64,000 nt of DNA, taken from positions 124,001-188,000 of the forward strand of contig NZ_JAJHNP010000017.1 in the NCBI RefSeq assembly GCF_020819595.1. Reading direction: 5' to 3'. Origin of the DNA: Streptomyces barringtoniae (GTDB lineage Bacteria; Actinomycetota; Actinomycetes; Streptomycetales; Streptomycetaceae). Below, piece after piece: positions 1 through 9,167 of this stretch (position 1 is its first letter; every line of letters begins with the position of its first letter). The position numbers and the translations under genes are program-made. The notes beneath the pieces were generated by a model that was given only the letters and a program-made list of their open reading frames with translations, did no database searches and was not told where the DNA came from.

Positions 1-375
1 GAACGGCTCACCGCCGTCGCCGAATGGACCAGCTCCGCCGCGCGGGACAACGAGCTGGTACGGGCCATGCTCACCGGCTGCTGGGGCGAACGGCTGCCCG
101 CCCCACCGCTCGCCGCCGTACCGTCCTCCTCCCCGGTGCCCGCGCAGCGCCGCGCCGACGGCCCGCTGCCCACGCCCCGCGACTTCGTACGCATCGTGCG
201 GGACCGTGCGGTCATCGCGCTGACCGGCCCCGCGGCCGGCCCCACCGACACCGCCGAACTGGCCCGCCCCTGTGAACTGGCCGTACGCCTCGCCCTGTCC
301 TGCGTCGCGGCACCGCCGGGGGAGAGCGGCACGGCCGAGCTGATCCGCGCGGTCTTCCCCCGCCAGCCGGTGTGA
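1..375 (+). CDS. C-terminal part of a probable TetR-family regulator (5' truncated)
   Basis: The reading frame is open from the first base and ends at a TGA at 373-375, so only the last 124 residues are visible. There is no DNA-binding domain in the visible part. The tail (a DNELVRAML-like helix, then ELAVRLALSC and a final LIRAVF helix) resembles the ligand-binding C-terminal domain of TetR/AcrR repressors. That assignment rests on this resemblance only; the protein could be another all-helical regulator. The start and any N-terminal helix-turn-helix lie upstream of the window. Confidence 0.5.
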   Translation, partial: ERLTAVAEWTSSAARDNELVRAMLTGCWGERLPAPPLAAVPSSSPVPAQRRADGPLPTPRDFVRIVRDRAVIALTGPAAGPTDTAELARPCELAVRLALSCVAAPPGESGTAELIRAVFPRQPV

Positions 376-460
376 TCCGCAGGTCTCAGTGACCGCAGAT
401 TTCAGTGATCCGCAGGGCCTCAGTGTTCCCAGCCACCAGTGATCGAGGCTCTCACCGAGC

Positions 461-1060
461 TCAGTACGGGCCGCCCCGGAAGTACCGGGCCCGGTACGGC
501 CGGGCTCCGTCGCCGTGCTCGTGGGCCGCGTCGGACCGGTCCCCGGGAGCCGAACGCTCCGACAGCGCGCGCAGCCGCTCCAGGCCGGCCAGCACCTCGG
601 TGCGGCGGCCGGACTCCTTCATCCACCGGGGCAGCCGCGGGAACATCGCCCTCGTGGCACCGGTGCCGCCCTCGCGCAACACGGCACCGGCATAGGCGGC
701 CAGCGCGTCGACGTGCGCCACGTTGTAGGCCCACAGGACCCGGCTCGCACAACGGGTCTGCAGCCACAGGGGCCGCCGGAAGAACGGGTCCTCGGTCCCG
801 CCGAGCTGCGCCGCGACCAGCCCGCCGCCCTGCACGGCCGCCGTCCACTCGGCGTGCGCGCCACACGCTGCACACGTGAGTCGACGAGGCCTGAACAACA
901 GCTCGGAGTAGTACTCGAGGGCGGGCAGACCAGGGCGCGGGGCGACGTCCGCCCGGCCGCCGCAGCGGGGGCAGACCACCAGGATGCGGTCGGCGAACCG
1001 GGCCAGCCACTCTCCCTGGTCGCGGTGCCGGACGGGGCCGGTGTCCTGCTCGGAGTCCAT
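461..1060 (-). CDS. Zinc-ribbon protein of unknown function
   Basis: A 199-residue cytoplasmic protein. Two cysteine pairs, CPRC near residue 30 and CAAC near residue 63, are spaced as in a TFIIB-type zinc ribbon. The rest is a mixed alpha/beta domain with no catalytic motif I recognise. The ATG at 1060-1058 has no Shine-Dalgarno sequence, but TAGGGT lies 7 nt upstream (1073-1068), so a leaderless transcript is possible; that hexamer includes the stop codon of the upstream SMR gene, so read-through is equally possible. Conserved-hypothetical proteins of this kind are common in Streptomyces. Function unknown. Confidence 0.75.
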   Translation of the reverse strand: MDSEQDTGPVRHRDQGEWLARFADRILVVCPRCGGRADVAPRPGLPALEYYSELLFRPRRLTCAACGAHAEWTAAVQGGGLVAAQLGGTEDPFFRRPLWLQTRCASRVLWAYNVAHVDALAAYAGAVLREGGTGATRAMFPRLPRWMKESGRRTEVLAGLERLRALSERSAPGDRSDAAHEHGDGARPYRARYFRGGPY

Positions 1061-1070
1061 GCCCGGGACC

Positions 1071-1394
1071 CTAGTGCGCCGACCCCGACAGCTGCAGTCC
1101 GATCACCCCGACGATCACCAGGCTGATCGAGACAATCTTCAGGGTGGACACCAGGTCGCCGAGGAAGACCATGCCGTAGATCGCGGTGCCGGCCGCGCCG
1201 ATGCCGGTCCACACCGCGTAGGCCGGGCCCACGTCGAGCTTCTTCAGGGACAGGGTGAGGAGACCGAAGCTGCCGAGGGCGAACGAGGCGAAGGCGATGG
1301 TCGGCCAGAGCCGGGTGAACCCGTGCGAGAGCTTCAGGCACACGGCGAAACCGGTCTCCAGCATCCCGGCCACGATGACCAGCAGCCACGCCAT
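1071..1394 (-). CDS. Small multidrug resistance (SMR) family transporter, SugE/Gdx-like
   Basis: A 107-residue integral membrane protein with four hydrophobic helices, the normal SMR length. Glu13 in the first helix (GMLETGF) is the conserved proton/substrate-coupling glutamate. GFTRL and AVWTGIGA in helices 2-3 are closer to the guanidinium exporter (Gdx/SugE) branch than to EmrE. SMR proteins work as antiparallel dimers exchanging protons for cationic substrates. The ATG at 1394 follows a good ribosome site (GGGAGG). Longer starts upstream would add a non-hydrophobic extension unlike the family. Quaternary ammonium export is the alternative substrate assignment. Confidence 0.88.
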   Translation of the reverse strand: MAWLLVIVAGMLETGFAVCLKLSHGFTRLWPTIAFASFALGSFGLLTLSLKKLDVGPAYAVWTGIGAAGTAIYGMVFLGDLVSTLKIVSISLVIVGVIGLQLSGSAH

Positions 1395-1481
1395 GTGCGG
1401 TCCTCCCGTTGATCCGGATCTCCGGCTCGGTGCGATTATGCACTTACCGAACCCGGGCCCCGGCAAACAACGCAAGGCCGC

Positions 1482-2492
1482 TCAGTCGCCTTCCGTGCGC
1501 TCCCGCGTGGCCAGCAGACGGCGCAGCGAGTACAGGCGCGCCGGGTCCGCGTGGCCGTCCGCGACCCAGGCGTCCAGCGCGCAGTCCGGCTCGTCGTGGC
1601 TGCACGCGCGCGGACAGCCCTCCGTGCCGGGTTCGAGGTCCGGGAAGGCGTGGATCACCCGGGACGGGTCGATGTGCGCCAGGCCGAAGGAGCGGACCCC
1701 GGGGGTGTCGATGACCCAGCCCTCCGCGTCGGACAGGGGGAGCGCCAGGGCCGATGTGGTGGTGTGGCGGCCGCGGCCCGTCACCGCGTTGACGCGTCCC
1801 GTCACACGCCGCCGCTTCTCGGGGACCAGCGCGTTCACCAGCGTCGTCTTGCCGACGCCCGAGTGGCCCACGAACGCGGTGACCCTGCCGTCCAGGTACT
1901 CCCGCACCCGGTCCGCCGCGTCCCCGTTCTCCAGTTCCTCGCGGCTGGTGACGAGGTACGGGATGTCGAGGGCGCCGTACAGCTCCAGCAGCTTGTCCGG
2001 CGGAGCCAGGTCCGACTTGGTCATCACCAGCAGCGGCTCCAGGCCGCCGTCGAAGGCCGCGACCAGACAGCGGTCGATCAGACGCGGGCGCGGTTCCGGG
2101 TCGGCCAGGGCCGTGACGATCGCCAGCTGGTCGGCGTTGGCGACGACCACGCGCTCGTACGGGTCGTCGTCGTCGGCGGTGCGCCGCAGCACCGACGTGC
2201 GCTCCTCGATGCGGACGATCCGCGCGAGCGTGTCCTTCTTGCCGGTCAGGTCGCCGACCAGGGCCACCCGGTCCCCGACCACCGCCGCCTTGCGGCCCAG
2301 TTCACGGGCCTTCATCGCGAGCACGGTCCGGTCGTCGACCAGGCAGGTCAGCCGGCCGCGGTCGACCGTGAGGACCAGGCCCTCGGCGGCGTCCTCGTGC
2401 TTGGGCCGGATGTTCGTACGCGGCCGGGTGCCCCGGCGGCCGGGACGGCTGCGGATGTCGTCCTCGTCGGTGTGCTTGCCGTAGCGGCGCAT
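1482..2492 (-). CDS. rsgA: Ribosome small-subunit-dependent GTPase RsgA
   Basis: 336 residues. RsgA is a late 30S assembly factor that uses GTP. The circularly permuted GTPase order is visible: TKSD (G4) at about residue 179 comes before the P-loop GHSGVGKT at about residue 229, followed by DTPG (G3). An N-terminal OB-like domain precedes it, and a C-terminal zinc knuckle CPRACSH with a second cysteine six residues later ends the protein. The Arg-rich basic N-terminus is typical of actinobacterial members. It lies 12 bp downstream of aroA on the same strand and is probably co-transcribed. Confidence 0.95.
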   Translation of the reverse strand: MRRYGKHTDEDDIRSRPGRRGTRPRTNIRPKHEDAAEGLVLTVDRGRLTCLVDDRTVLAMKARELGRKAAVVGDRVALVGDLTGKKDTLARIVRIEERTSVLRRTADDDDPYERVVVANADQLAIVTALADPEPRPRLIDRCLVAAFDGGLEPLLVMTKSDLAPPDKLLELYGALDIPYLVTSREELENGDAADRVREYLDGRVTAFVGHSGVGKTTLVNALVPEKRRRVTGRVNAVTGRGRHTTTSALALPLSDAEGWVIDTPGVRSFGLAHIDPSRVIHAFPDLEPGTEGCPRACSHDEPDCALDAWVADGHADPARLYSLRRLLATRERTEGD

Positions 2493-2504
2493 GGCGTACG
2501 TCCC

Positions 2505-3821
2505 CTACTGCCCGAGCATCCCGGTCCACAGCTCGGGGAAGTCCGGCAGGGTCTTCGCCGTGGTCGCCACGTTCTCGATCCGCACGCCCTCGACGGCGAG
2601 ACCGATGATCGCACCGGCGGTCGCCATGCGGTGGTCCTCGTAGGTGTGGAAGACGCCGCCGTGCAGCGGGCGCGGGCGGATGTGCAGGCCGTCGGCGGTC
2701 TCGGTGACGTCACCGCCGAGCTCGTTGATCTCCTTGGTGAGCGCGGCCAGCCGGTCCGTCTCGTGCAGCCGCAGATGGGCCACGCCCCGCAGGGTCGACG
2801 GGGAGTCCGCGAGGGCGGCGACGGCCGCGACGCCCGGGGTCAGCTCGCCGACGTCGCCCAGGTCGACGTCGATGCCGTGGATGGCGCCGGAACCGGTGAA
2901 CACCAGCCCGAACTCGGTGAGTTCGCAGGATCCGCCCATCTCGGTGAAGATCTCCCGCAGCCGGTCACCCGGCTGCGTGGTGCGCTCCGGCCAGTCCGGG
3001 ATCAGTACCTTGCCGCCGGTGACCAGGGCCGCCGCCAGGAACGGCTGGGCGTTGGACAGGTCCGGCTCGATCGTCAGGTCCCGGCCGAGCAGCGCGCCCG
3101 GCGTCACGCGCCACACGTTCGGCTCGCCGCCCGACTCCGGGGTGTCGACCTGGGCGCCGACCGCGCGCAGCATGTCGACGGTCATCCGGATGTGCGGCAT
3201 GGAGGGCAGGGTCGCGCCGGTGTGGCGGACCTCGACGCCCTGGTTGAAGCGCGGTCCGGACAGGAGCAGGGCCGACACGAACTGCGACGAGGACGACGCG
3301 TCGATCGACACCGGGCCGCCGTCCAGGGCCCCGCCACCGTGCACGGTCAGCGGCAGCGCGCCCCGGCCGTCGTCGTCGATCCGGGCGCCGAGCTGCCGCA
3401 GCGCGTCGATCACCCCGTGCAGGGGACGCTCGTACGACCGCGGGTCGCCGTCGAACCGGATGGGGCCGTCGGCCAGCGCGGCCACCGGCGGCAGGAAGCG
3501 CATCACCGTGCCGGCGTTGCCGACGTCGACCGTGGCCGGGCCGCGCAGGCCCGTCGGCAGTACCCGCCAGGCCTCGCCGGTGCCGTCGGGGCCGACCCCT
3601 TCCTCGATCTCCACACCCATCGCACGCAGGGCACCGGCCATCAGCAGGGTGTCGCGGGAGCGCAGCGGGCGGCGCAGCCAGCCGGGCTCGGAGGCGAGGG
3701 CCGCCAGCACCAGGGCGCGGTTGGTGACCGACTTGGACCCGGGCACGTGGACCGTCGCGTCGACGGCTCCGCTCGCGTGCGGGGCGGGCCAGAGGGCGGT
3801 GTGTGCGGGGTTAACGGTCAT
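2505..3821 (-). CDS. aroA: 3-phosphoshikimate 1-carboxyvinyltransferase (EPSP synthase)
   Basis: 438 residues, the usual length. The enzyme joins shikimate-3-phosphate and phosphoenolpyruvate in the chorismate pathway. Visible family motifs are PGSKSVTNRAL near residue 27, GNAGTVMRFLPP near residue 102, and YERPLHGVIDALRQLGA. The active-site DLSNA follows near residue 263, and HETDRL near the C-terminus. TAAAGT lies exactly 6 nt before the ATG (3833-3828) with no ribosome site, suggesting a leaderless mRNA. It heads a probable aroA-rsgA transcript, an association seen widely in Streptomyces. Confidence 0.96.
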   Translation of the reverse strand: MTVNPAHTALWPAPHASGAVDATVHVPGSKSVTNRALVLAALASEPGWLRRPLRSRDTLLMAGALRAMGVEIEEGVGPDGTGEAWRVLPTGLRGPATVDVGNAGTVMRFLPPVAALADGPIRFDGDPRSYERPLHGVIDALRQLGARIDDDGRGALPLTVHGGGALDGGPVSIDASSSSQFVSALLLSGPRFNQGVEVRHTGATLPSMPHIRMTVDMLRAVGAQVDTPESGGEPNVWRVTPGALLGRDLTIEPDLSNAQPFLAAALVTGGKVLIPDWPERTTQPGDRLREIFTEMGGSCELTEFGLVFTGSGAIHGIDVDLGDVGELTPGVAAVAALADSPSTLRGVAHLRLHETDRLAALTKEINELGGDVTETADGLHIRPRPLHGGVFHTYEDHRMATAGAIIGLAVEGVRIENVATTAKTLPDFPELWTGMLGQ

Positions 3822-4064
3822 GGCCCCACTTTAGTGGCTGGGGACGGCCGGGCCCCTGCACGCGGGGAGGCGCAGGCTCCACCGGTCCGCGGGGGTCGAT
3901 CCGCCGCGTCTCTCCTGCGATTCCCCCGTCGTCGCGGCCGTGGCGACCTGCTTCAATGCCGACCGCGGGTACGGAGTCTCCAGTCGCGGATCCCGACGCG
4001 GGGTTCAGGGAAGGCACGGGGGCGAGCGTGGCCCGCCAGGGCCTTTCGTACGGCTCCCCGGGCG

Positions 4065-4787
4065 TCACACCTGAAGCAGCCAGCGGCCCCCGCCGATCAG
4101 CGAGGACAGCGACACCGCGTGGAACAGGAACAGCCACAGCCCCGCCGGTACGTGCGTCAGCCGCGACAGCTGGTCCGCGTCCGAGTCCCCGGCGCCACCC
4201 CGTGACCGCTTCAGCTGCAGCTCGAACGGCGGCCGTACCCCGCCGAACAGCAGGAACCACACCACCGCGTACGCGAACGCCGCCTGCACCTGGGGCCCGG
4301 TCAGCCACGACACCAGCAGGAAGGCACCCCCCGCCAGCACCACGGTCAGGACGCCGTACGCGTTGCGGATCATCACCAGCATCGCCACCAGCAGCGCCGT
4401 CGCCGCCCACAGCAGCAGCGTGATGCGGCCGGCCGCCAGCAGGGCGGCGCCGCCGAGACCCAGCAGCGAGGGGGCGGTGTACCCGGCCGCCGCCGTCAGG
4501 ATCATGCCGAGCCCGTACGGCTTGCCCCGGCTGAGCGTGAGGCCGCTGGTGTCGGAGTGCAGCCGGATGCCGGTGAGCTGCCGGCCGGTGAGCAGCGCGA
4601 TCAGACCGTGGCCGCCCTCGTGCGCGATGGTGATCGCGTTGCGGGATATCCGCCACAGGGTGTGCGGGACGACGACGGCGAGCGCGGCCGCCGAGGTGGC
4701 GAGCACCACCCACACGTCGGGATCGGACTGGGTACCGGTGAGCCGGTCCCAGAGGTCGGGCAGCGCGAGGGCGGCGAGGCTGTCCAT
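4065..4787 (-). CDS. M50-type membrane metallopeptidase-like protein
   Basis: 240 residues from the ATG at 4787, with about six hydrophobic segments. HEGGH in an early membrane helix (about residue 55) is the HExxH zinc motif of M50 proteases with Gly-Gly in the middle, so the catalytic glutamate is present. These proteins cleave substrates inside the membrane. No PDZ domain is seen. The GGMGP-like aspartate motif of well-studied site-2 proteases is not obvious, so the substrate is unknown. An in-frame start further upstream (4904) would add a charged, unlikely N-terminus. An AGGGAG sequence sits about 10 nt before the chosen ATG. Confidence 0.8.
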   Translation of the reverse strand: MDSLAALALPDLWDRLTGTQSDPDVWVVLATSAAALAVVVPHTLWRISRNAITIAHEGGHGLIALLTGRQLTGIRLHSDTSGLTLSRGKPYGLGMILTAAAGYTAPSLLGLGGAALLAAGRITLLLWAATALLVAMLVMIRNAYGVLTVVLAGGAFLLVSWLTGPQVQAAFAYAVVWFLLFGGVRPPFELQLKRSRGGAGDSDADQLSRLTHVPAGLWLFLFHAVSLSSLIGGGRWLLQV

Positions 4788-5043
4788 GTCCGGCGAGGGC
4801 TCCCTGTCGTCGTACGGAGTCTGGCAGTGTGGCACGTACGTGCGGACGATATCTGAGACGCCGACGCGGCAGCGATCGTTCCTGACGGCAAACGTGCAGG
4901 TCACAGCGTTTCTCCGACCAGTGAACGCCGTGTTCCGGGCGATCTCCGGGACTTTGGTCGTCGCCTCGGAGCGCTCGTCTTCCTTGCGTAAGGTAGTGAA
5001 GACCCTGGGTTAGCGTTTCCGCAGGTCGGAGGGGCGGTTTCTT

Positions 5044-5859
5044 ATGTGCGGACGGTATGCGTCGAGTCGTAGGCCCGAGGATCTCGCAGGAATCTTCGAG
5101 GTCGAGAAGTGGGAGCCCGAGGAGACCCTGGAGCCCGACTACAACGTGGCCCCGACCAAGGAGGTCTACGCCGTCCTGGACCGCCCCCTGAAGGACGCGG
5201 CCGAGCCGCGGCCGGTTCGGCAGCTGCGCAAGCTGAAGTGGGGACTGGTGCCGTCCTGGGCGAAGACTCCCGAGGGCGGCGCCCGGATGATCAACGCGCG
5301 CGCCGAGACCGTGCACGAGAAGCCCGCCTACCGCCGCGCCTTCGCCGCCCGGCGCTGCATCATCCCCGCCGACGGCTACTACGAGTGGGTCACCGGCGAG
5401 CAGGAGCGCGACCTGGAGGTCGAGGGCAGGAAGAAGCGGCCGCGCAAACAGCCGTACTTCGTGCTGCCGGCCGACGGCTCGGTGTTCGCGATGGCCGGGC
5501 TGTACGAGTTCTGGCGCGACCGGACCCTGCCCGACGACCACCCGCAGGCCTGGTGGGTCACCTGCTCGGTGATCACCACGGAGGCCGAGAGGACCCCGCT
5601 GGCCGTGGCCCCCGCCGACGGCCCGCACTCCCTGGTCGACATCCACCCCCGGATGCCGCTGATGCTCACCCCGGACCGCTGGGACGCCTGGCTCGACCCG
5701 GGCCGCACCGACCCCGACGGCCTGCGCGAGCTGCTGGCGCCGCCCCCGCCCGGCCTGATGCGCGCCTACCCGGTCTCCACGGCCGTCAGCAACGTCCGCA
5801 ACAACGGCCCGGAGCTGCTGAAGGAGCTCGAGGCGCCGGAAGAGGGCACACTCTTCTAG
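5044..5859 (+). CDS. SRAP-domain protein (HMCES/YedK family) for abasic-site DNA crosslinking
   Basis: 271 residues. After methionine removal the N-terminal cysteine (MCGRYAS) is the residue that forms a thiazolidine link with abasic sites in single-stranded DNA. Other SRAP signatures are NVAPT near residue 36, a WGLVPSWAK segment, INARAET, and RRCIIPADGYYEW with the catalytic glutamate. The late HPRMP segment carries the conserved histidine. The family protects abasic sites at stalled forks. The gene has a strong ribosome site (GGAGGGG) and is followed 1 bp later by the hydrolase gene, so the two are probably one transcript. Confidence 0.94.
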   Translation: MCGRYASSRRPEDLAGIFEVEKWEPEETLEPDYNVAPTKEVYAVLDRPLKDAAEPRPVRQLRKLKWGLVPSWAKTPEGGARMINARAETVHEKPAYRRAFAARRCIIPADGYYEWVTGEQERDLEVEGRKKRPRKQPYFVLPADGSVFAMAGLYEFWRDRTLPDDHPQAWWVTCSVITTEAERTPLAVAPADGPHSLVDIHPRMPLMLTPDRWDAWLDPGRTDPDGLRELLAPPPPGLMRAYPVSTAVSNVRNNGPELLKELEAPEEGTLF

Positions 5860-5860
5860 C

Positions 5861-6487
5861 GTGATCGAGATTGTCGAGACCGACGCCGGGACCGCACGCA
5901 TCACCTGGCACAGGGCGAAGCGGGCCCGGCTGGTGCTGGCCGTGAGCCACGGCGCGGGCGGTGGCATCGAGGCACGGGACCTCCAGGCGCTCGCCCGGGT
6001 GCTCCCCGAGCACGGCGTGACCGTGGCCCTCGTGGAGCAGCCCTGGCGCGTCGCCGGGAAGAAGGTCGCCCCCGCGCCGAAGACCCTGGACACCGGCTGG
6101 CGCGGCATCTGGCCCGCGCTGTCCGGGATGGAGCTGCCGGTGGTCTCCGGCGGCCGCAGCGCCGGGGCCCGGGTCGCCTGCCGTACGGCGGCCGAGCTGG
6201 GCGCACACGCCGTACTCGCGCTCAGCTTCCCGCTGCACCCGCCGGGCAAGCCCGAGAAGTCCCGCGCCGGGGAGCTGCTCGGGTCCGGCGTGCCCACGCT
6301 GGTCGTGCAGGGCGGCAACGACCCCTTCGGCAGGCCGCAGGAGTTCCCCGAAGGCGGCTTCGGGCTCATCGAGGTGCCGTACGGGGATCACGGGTTCGCG
6401 ATCCCCAAGCGCGCGGAGATCACCGAGGAGCGGGCCCTGGAGATCATCACCGACGGTGTCGTGGAGTGGCTCGGGTCACTCGGGTGA
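5861..6487 (+). CDS. Alpha/beta-hydrolase-like protein of the Tex30/KANL3 type
   Basis: 208 residues from a GTG that directly follows the SRAP stop codon. SHGAGGG near residue 30 is the oxyanion-type glycine turn. GGRSAGARVA near residue 100 carries the nucleophile serine in a G-x-S-x-G elbow. GGNDPF and DHGF near the C-terminus supply the acid and histidine positions. This fits the dienelactone-hydrolase-like Tex30/KANL3 group, whose substrates are unknown. The gene overlaps no promoter of its own; the sigR promoter begins right after its stop. Confidence 0.85.
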   Translation: MIEIVETDAGTARITWHRAKRARLVLAVSHGAGGGIEARDLQALARVLPEHGVTVALVEQPWRVAGKKVAPAPKTLDTGWRGIWPALSGMELPVVSGGRSAGARVACRTAAELGAHAVLALSFPLHPPGKPEKSRAGELLGSGVPTLVVQGGNDPFGRPQEFPEGGFGLIEVPYGDHGFAIPKRAEITEERALEIITDGVVEWLGSLG

Positions 6488-6492
6488 CGGCC

Positions 6493-6520
6493 GGGAATGC
6501 CCCGCGCCGGACCGCTGTTG
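6493..6520 (+). promoter_or_regulatory. SigR-dependent promoter of sigR (sigRp2)
   Basis: GGGAAT at 6493-6498 and GTTG at 6517-6520, with exactly 18 nt between GGAAT and GTT, match the consensus of the thiol-stress sigma factor SigR. The promoter lies 59 bp before the long sigR start, so oxidised-thiol stress would amplify sigR and rsrA through positive feedback. Known in S. coelicolor; here inferred from the sequence match. Confidence 0.9.
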
Positions 6521-6578
6521 TGGCGGACAGAAGTGCTGAGGCCTCGGCACCGACGTCGTAGGAGAGGAAGTCCGCCGC

Positions 6579-7435
<857 letters not shown>

Positions 7436-7439
<4 letters not shown>

Positions 7440-7738
7440 GCTGCGGAGAGCCGCACGAGACGGACTGCAGTGAGGTCCTCGACCATCTGTACGAGTTCCT
7501 CGACAGCGAGATGCCGGAAGTCGATCGCGACAAGTTCCAGCACCACTTCGAGGAATGCTCTCCGTGCCTGGAGAAGTACGGCCTGGAGCAGGCCGTGAAG
7601 AAGCTGGTCAAGCGGTGCTGCGGGCACGACGACGTACCCGCGGACCTGCGCGCCAAGGTCATGGGACGGATCGACCTGATCCGCTCCGGCCAGGCCGTGC
7701 CCGAGCACGACGTGACCGCCACCCCGCAGGAGAGCTGA
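7436..7738 (+). CDS. rsrA: Zinc-containing redox-sensing anti-sigma factor RsrA
   Basis: 100 residues. RsrA holds SigR inactive while reduced and zinc-bound; disulfide formation ejects zinc and frees SigR. The ZAS motif is at the positions known from S. coelicolor: His37, Cys41 and Cys44 in HHFEECSPC, with Cys11 and Cys3 upstream and a CC pair at about residue 61. The ATG overlaps the sigR stop (ATGA), so translation is coupled and the stoichiometry of sigma and anti-sigma is set by the operon. Confidence 0.96.
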
Positions 7739-7853
7739 CCGCCATCGGCCGGCTTGTCACCCGAACGTGCTAATCCTCAGGTCGTAGACCCCGCACCCCC
7801 CGATCCCCGCCCTAGGCTCCGAGCCCGGGCAGGCACGGTCGGGGAGGGGAGCG

Positions 7854-9167
7854 ATGGAGGCGGTACCGGCGAGAGCACGCGGCTGGGTGGCCGCCGTCGC
7901 CCTGCTGGCGCTGCTCTGCCTCCTGCCGCTGCCGACGATACGCACCCCCTGGTGGGCGCTCGGCCTGCTCTCCGCTCTCTACGCCGCCTGTGAACACGTC
8001 GTGCGCCGGCGCTTCGGCGGCACCTTCTACCCCGTGCTGCTCGCCGGGGCGTTCCTGCTGCCCCCGCCGGCCGCCGCCCTGGTCCCGCTGCCCGCGGCCC
8101 TGCTCTCGCCGGTCGAAGGGGCCGGGCACCGGCCCGCGCCGCTCCGGCGCGTCTGGCGGGCCGCGCGGCCCGCGCTCGCCGTGTGGGGCGCCGCCCGGAT
8201 GCACTGGGCGCTCGGCGGCCGGGACGCGGTCGTCGCCTCCGACTTCCCGTACGCGCTGCTGCCCGCCGGCGCTGCCATCCTCGCCTTCTGCCTGATCCTC
8301 ACCGTCCTCGACGGCGGCACCCGCGCCGTCGCCCTGGGCATCCCGCTGCGCCGGGCCTGGCGCGGGCTGCTGTCCCGCTGCCTCGCGCCGGTCGCGGTGC
8401 ACGGACTCGCCGGGCTGATGATGGCCGTGCTGTGGCGCAGCCCGTACGGCCCGGTCGCCGCGCTGCTCGTGCTGCTGCCGATGTGCGTGTCCTGGTGGGT
8501 CTTCGCCCAGTACCACCGCGAACGCGCCGCCCACCAGGCCACCATCCGCGCCCTGGTGCAGGCGGTCGACATCAAGGACGGCTACACCCGCGGTCACAGC
8601 GAACGCGTCGGCCAGGCCTCCGTGATGATCGCCCGCGAACTCGGCATGGACGACGACCGAGTCGAGGTGCTGCGCTTCGCCGGCATCCTGCACGACGTCG
8701 GCAAGCTCGGCGTCCCGACGAGGCTGCTGCGCAAGGACGGCCCGCTGACCCCCGAGGAACGCCGGATCATCGAACTGCACCCCGAGTACGGCCATGAGAT
8801 GGTCCGCGGGATCTCCTTCCTCGGCGAGGCCCGCGCCGCGATCCTGCACCACCACGAACGCCTCGACGGCAGCGGCTACCCGTACGGCCTCCTCGGCAAC
8901 CGGATCCCCGAGTGCGCCCGCGTCGTCGCCGTCGCCGACGCCTTCGACGCGATGACCTCGACCCGCTCCTACCGCCGGGCCCGCCCCGTCGAGGCCGCCG
9001 TCGCCGAGCTGGAGGCCTGCGCCGGTACGCAGTTCGACCCGCGCATGGTGGCCGCGCTCGCCCGCGCGCTGGGCCGCTACGGCTGGCATCCCACGGTCAC
9101 GTCCGAGGACACCGGGACGCCGAAGGAGAGCCAGGGCCGGGCGCCGGTCATCGGGACACCCCGGTGA
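7854..9167 (+). CDS. Membrane HD-GYP domain phosphohydrolase
   Basis: 437 residues. About seven hydrophobic segments fill residues 10-215, followed by an HD-GYP domain (about 225-420). The HD pair is in LHDVGKLGVP, and the second histidine cluster and signature are in LHHHERLDGSGYPYG, so all metal and GYP residues are intact. Such domains hydrolyse cyclic-di-GMP or its linear product pGpG. The ATG follows GGGGAGGGG. It overlaps the next gene, which encodes a degenerate relative, suggesting a heteromeric pair in the membrane. The position just after sigR-rsrA is conserved in Streptomyces. Confidence 0.9.
   Translation: MEAVPARARGWVAAVALLALLCLLPLPTIRTPWWALGLLSALYAACEHVVRRRFGGTFYPVLLAGAFLLPPPAAALVPLPAALLSPVEGAGHRPAPLRRVWRAARPALAVWGAARMHWALGGRDAVVASDFPYALLPAGAAILAFCLILTVLDGGTRAVALGIPLRRAWRGLLSRCLAPVAVHGLAGLMMAVLWRSPYGPVAALLVLLPMCVSWWVFAQYHRERAAHQATIRALVQAVDIKDGYTRGHSERVGQASVMIARELGMDDDRVEVLRFAGILHDVGKLGVPTRLLRKDGPLTPEERRIIELHPEYGHEMVRGISFLGEARAAILHHHERLDGSGYPYGLLGNRIPECARVVAVADAFDAMTSTRSYRRARPVEAAVAELEACAGTQFDPRMVAALARALGRYGWHPTVTSEDTGTPKESQGRAPVIGTPR

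Noticed and set aside
1395..1475. A guanidine riboswitch upstream of the SMR gene
   Set aside because: Gdx-type genes often have one, but I could not find the conserved ykkC or mini-ykkC loop motifs in this short leader.
1551..4205. An 884-codon open frame on the plus strand across rsgA and aroA
   Set aside because: It is antisense to two clear genes, has a Gly/Arg/Val/Asp-rich composition with no motif, and arises from high-GC codon bias.
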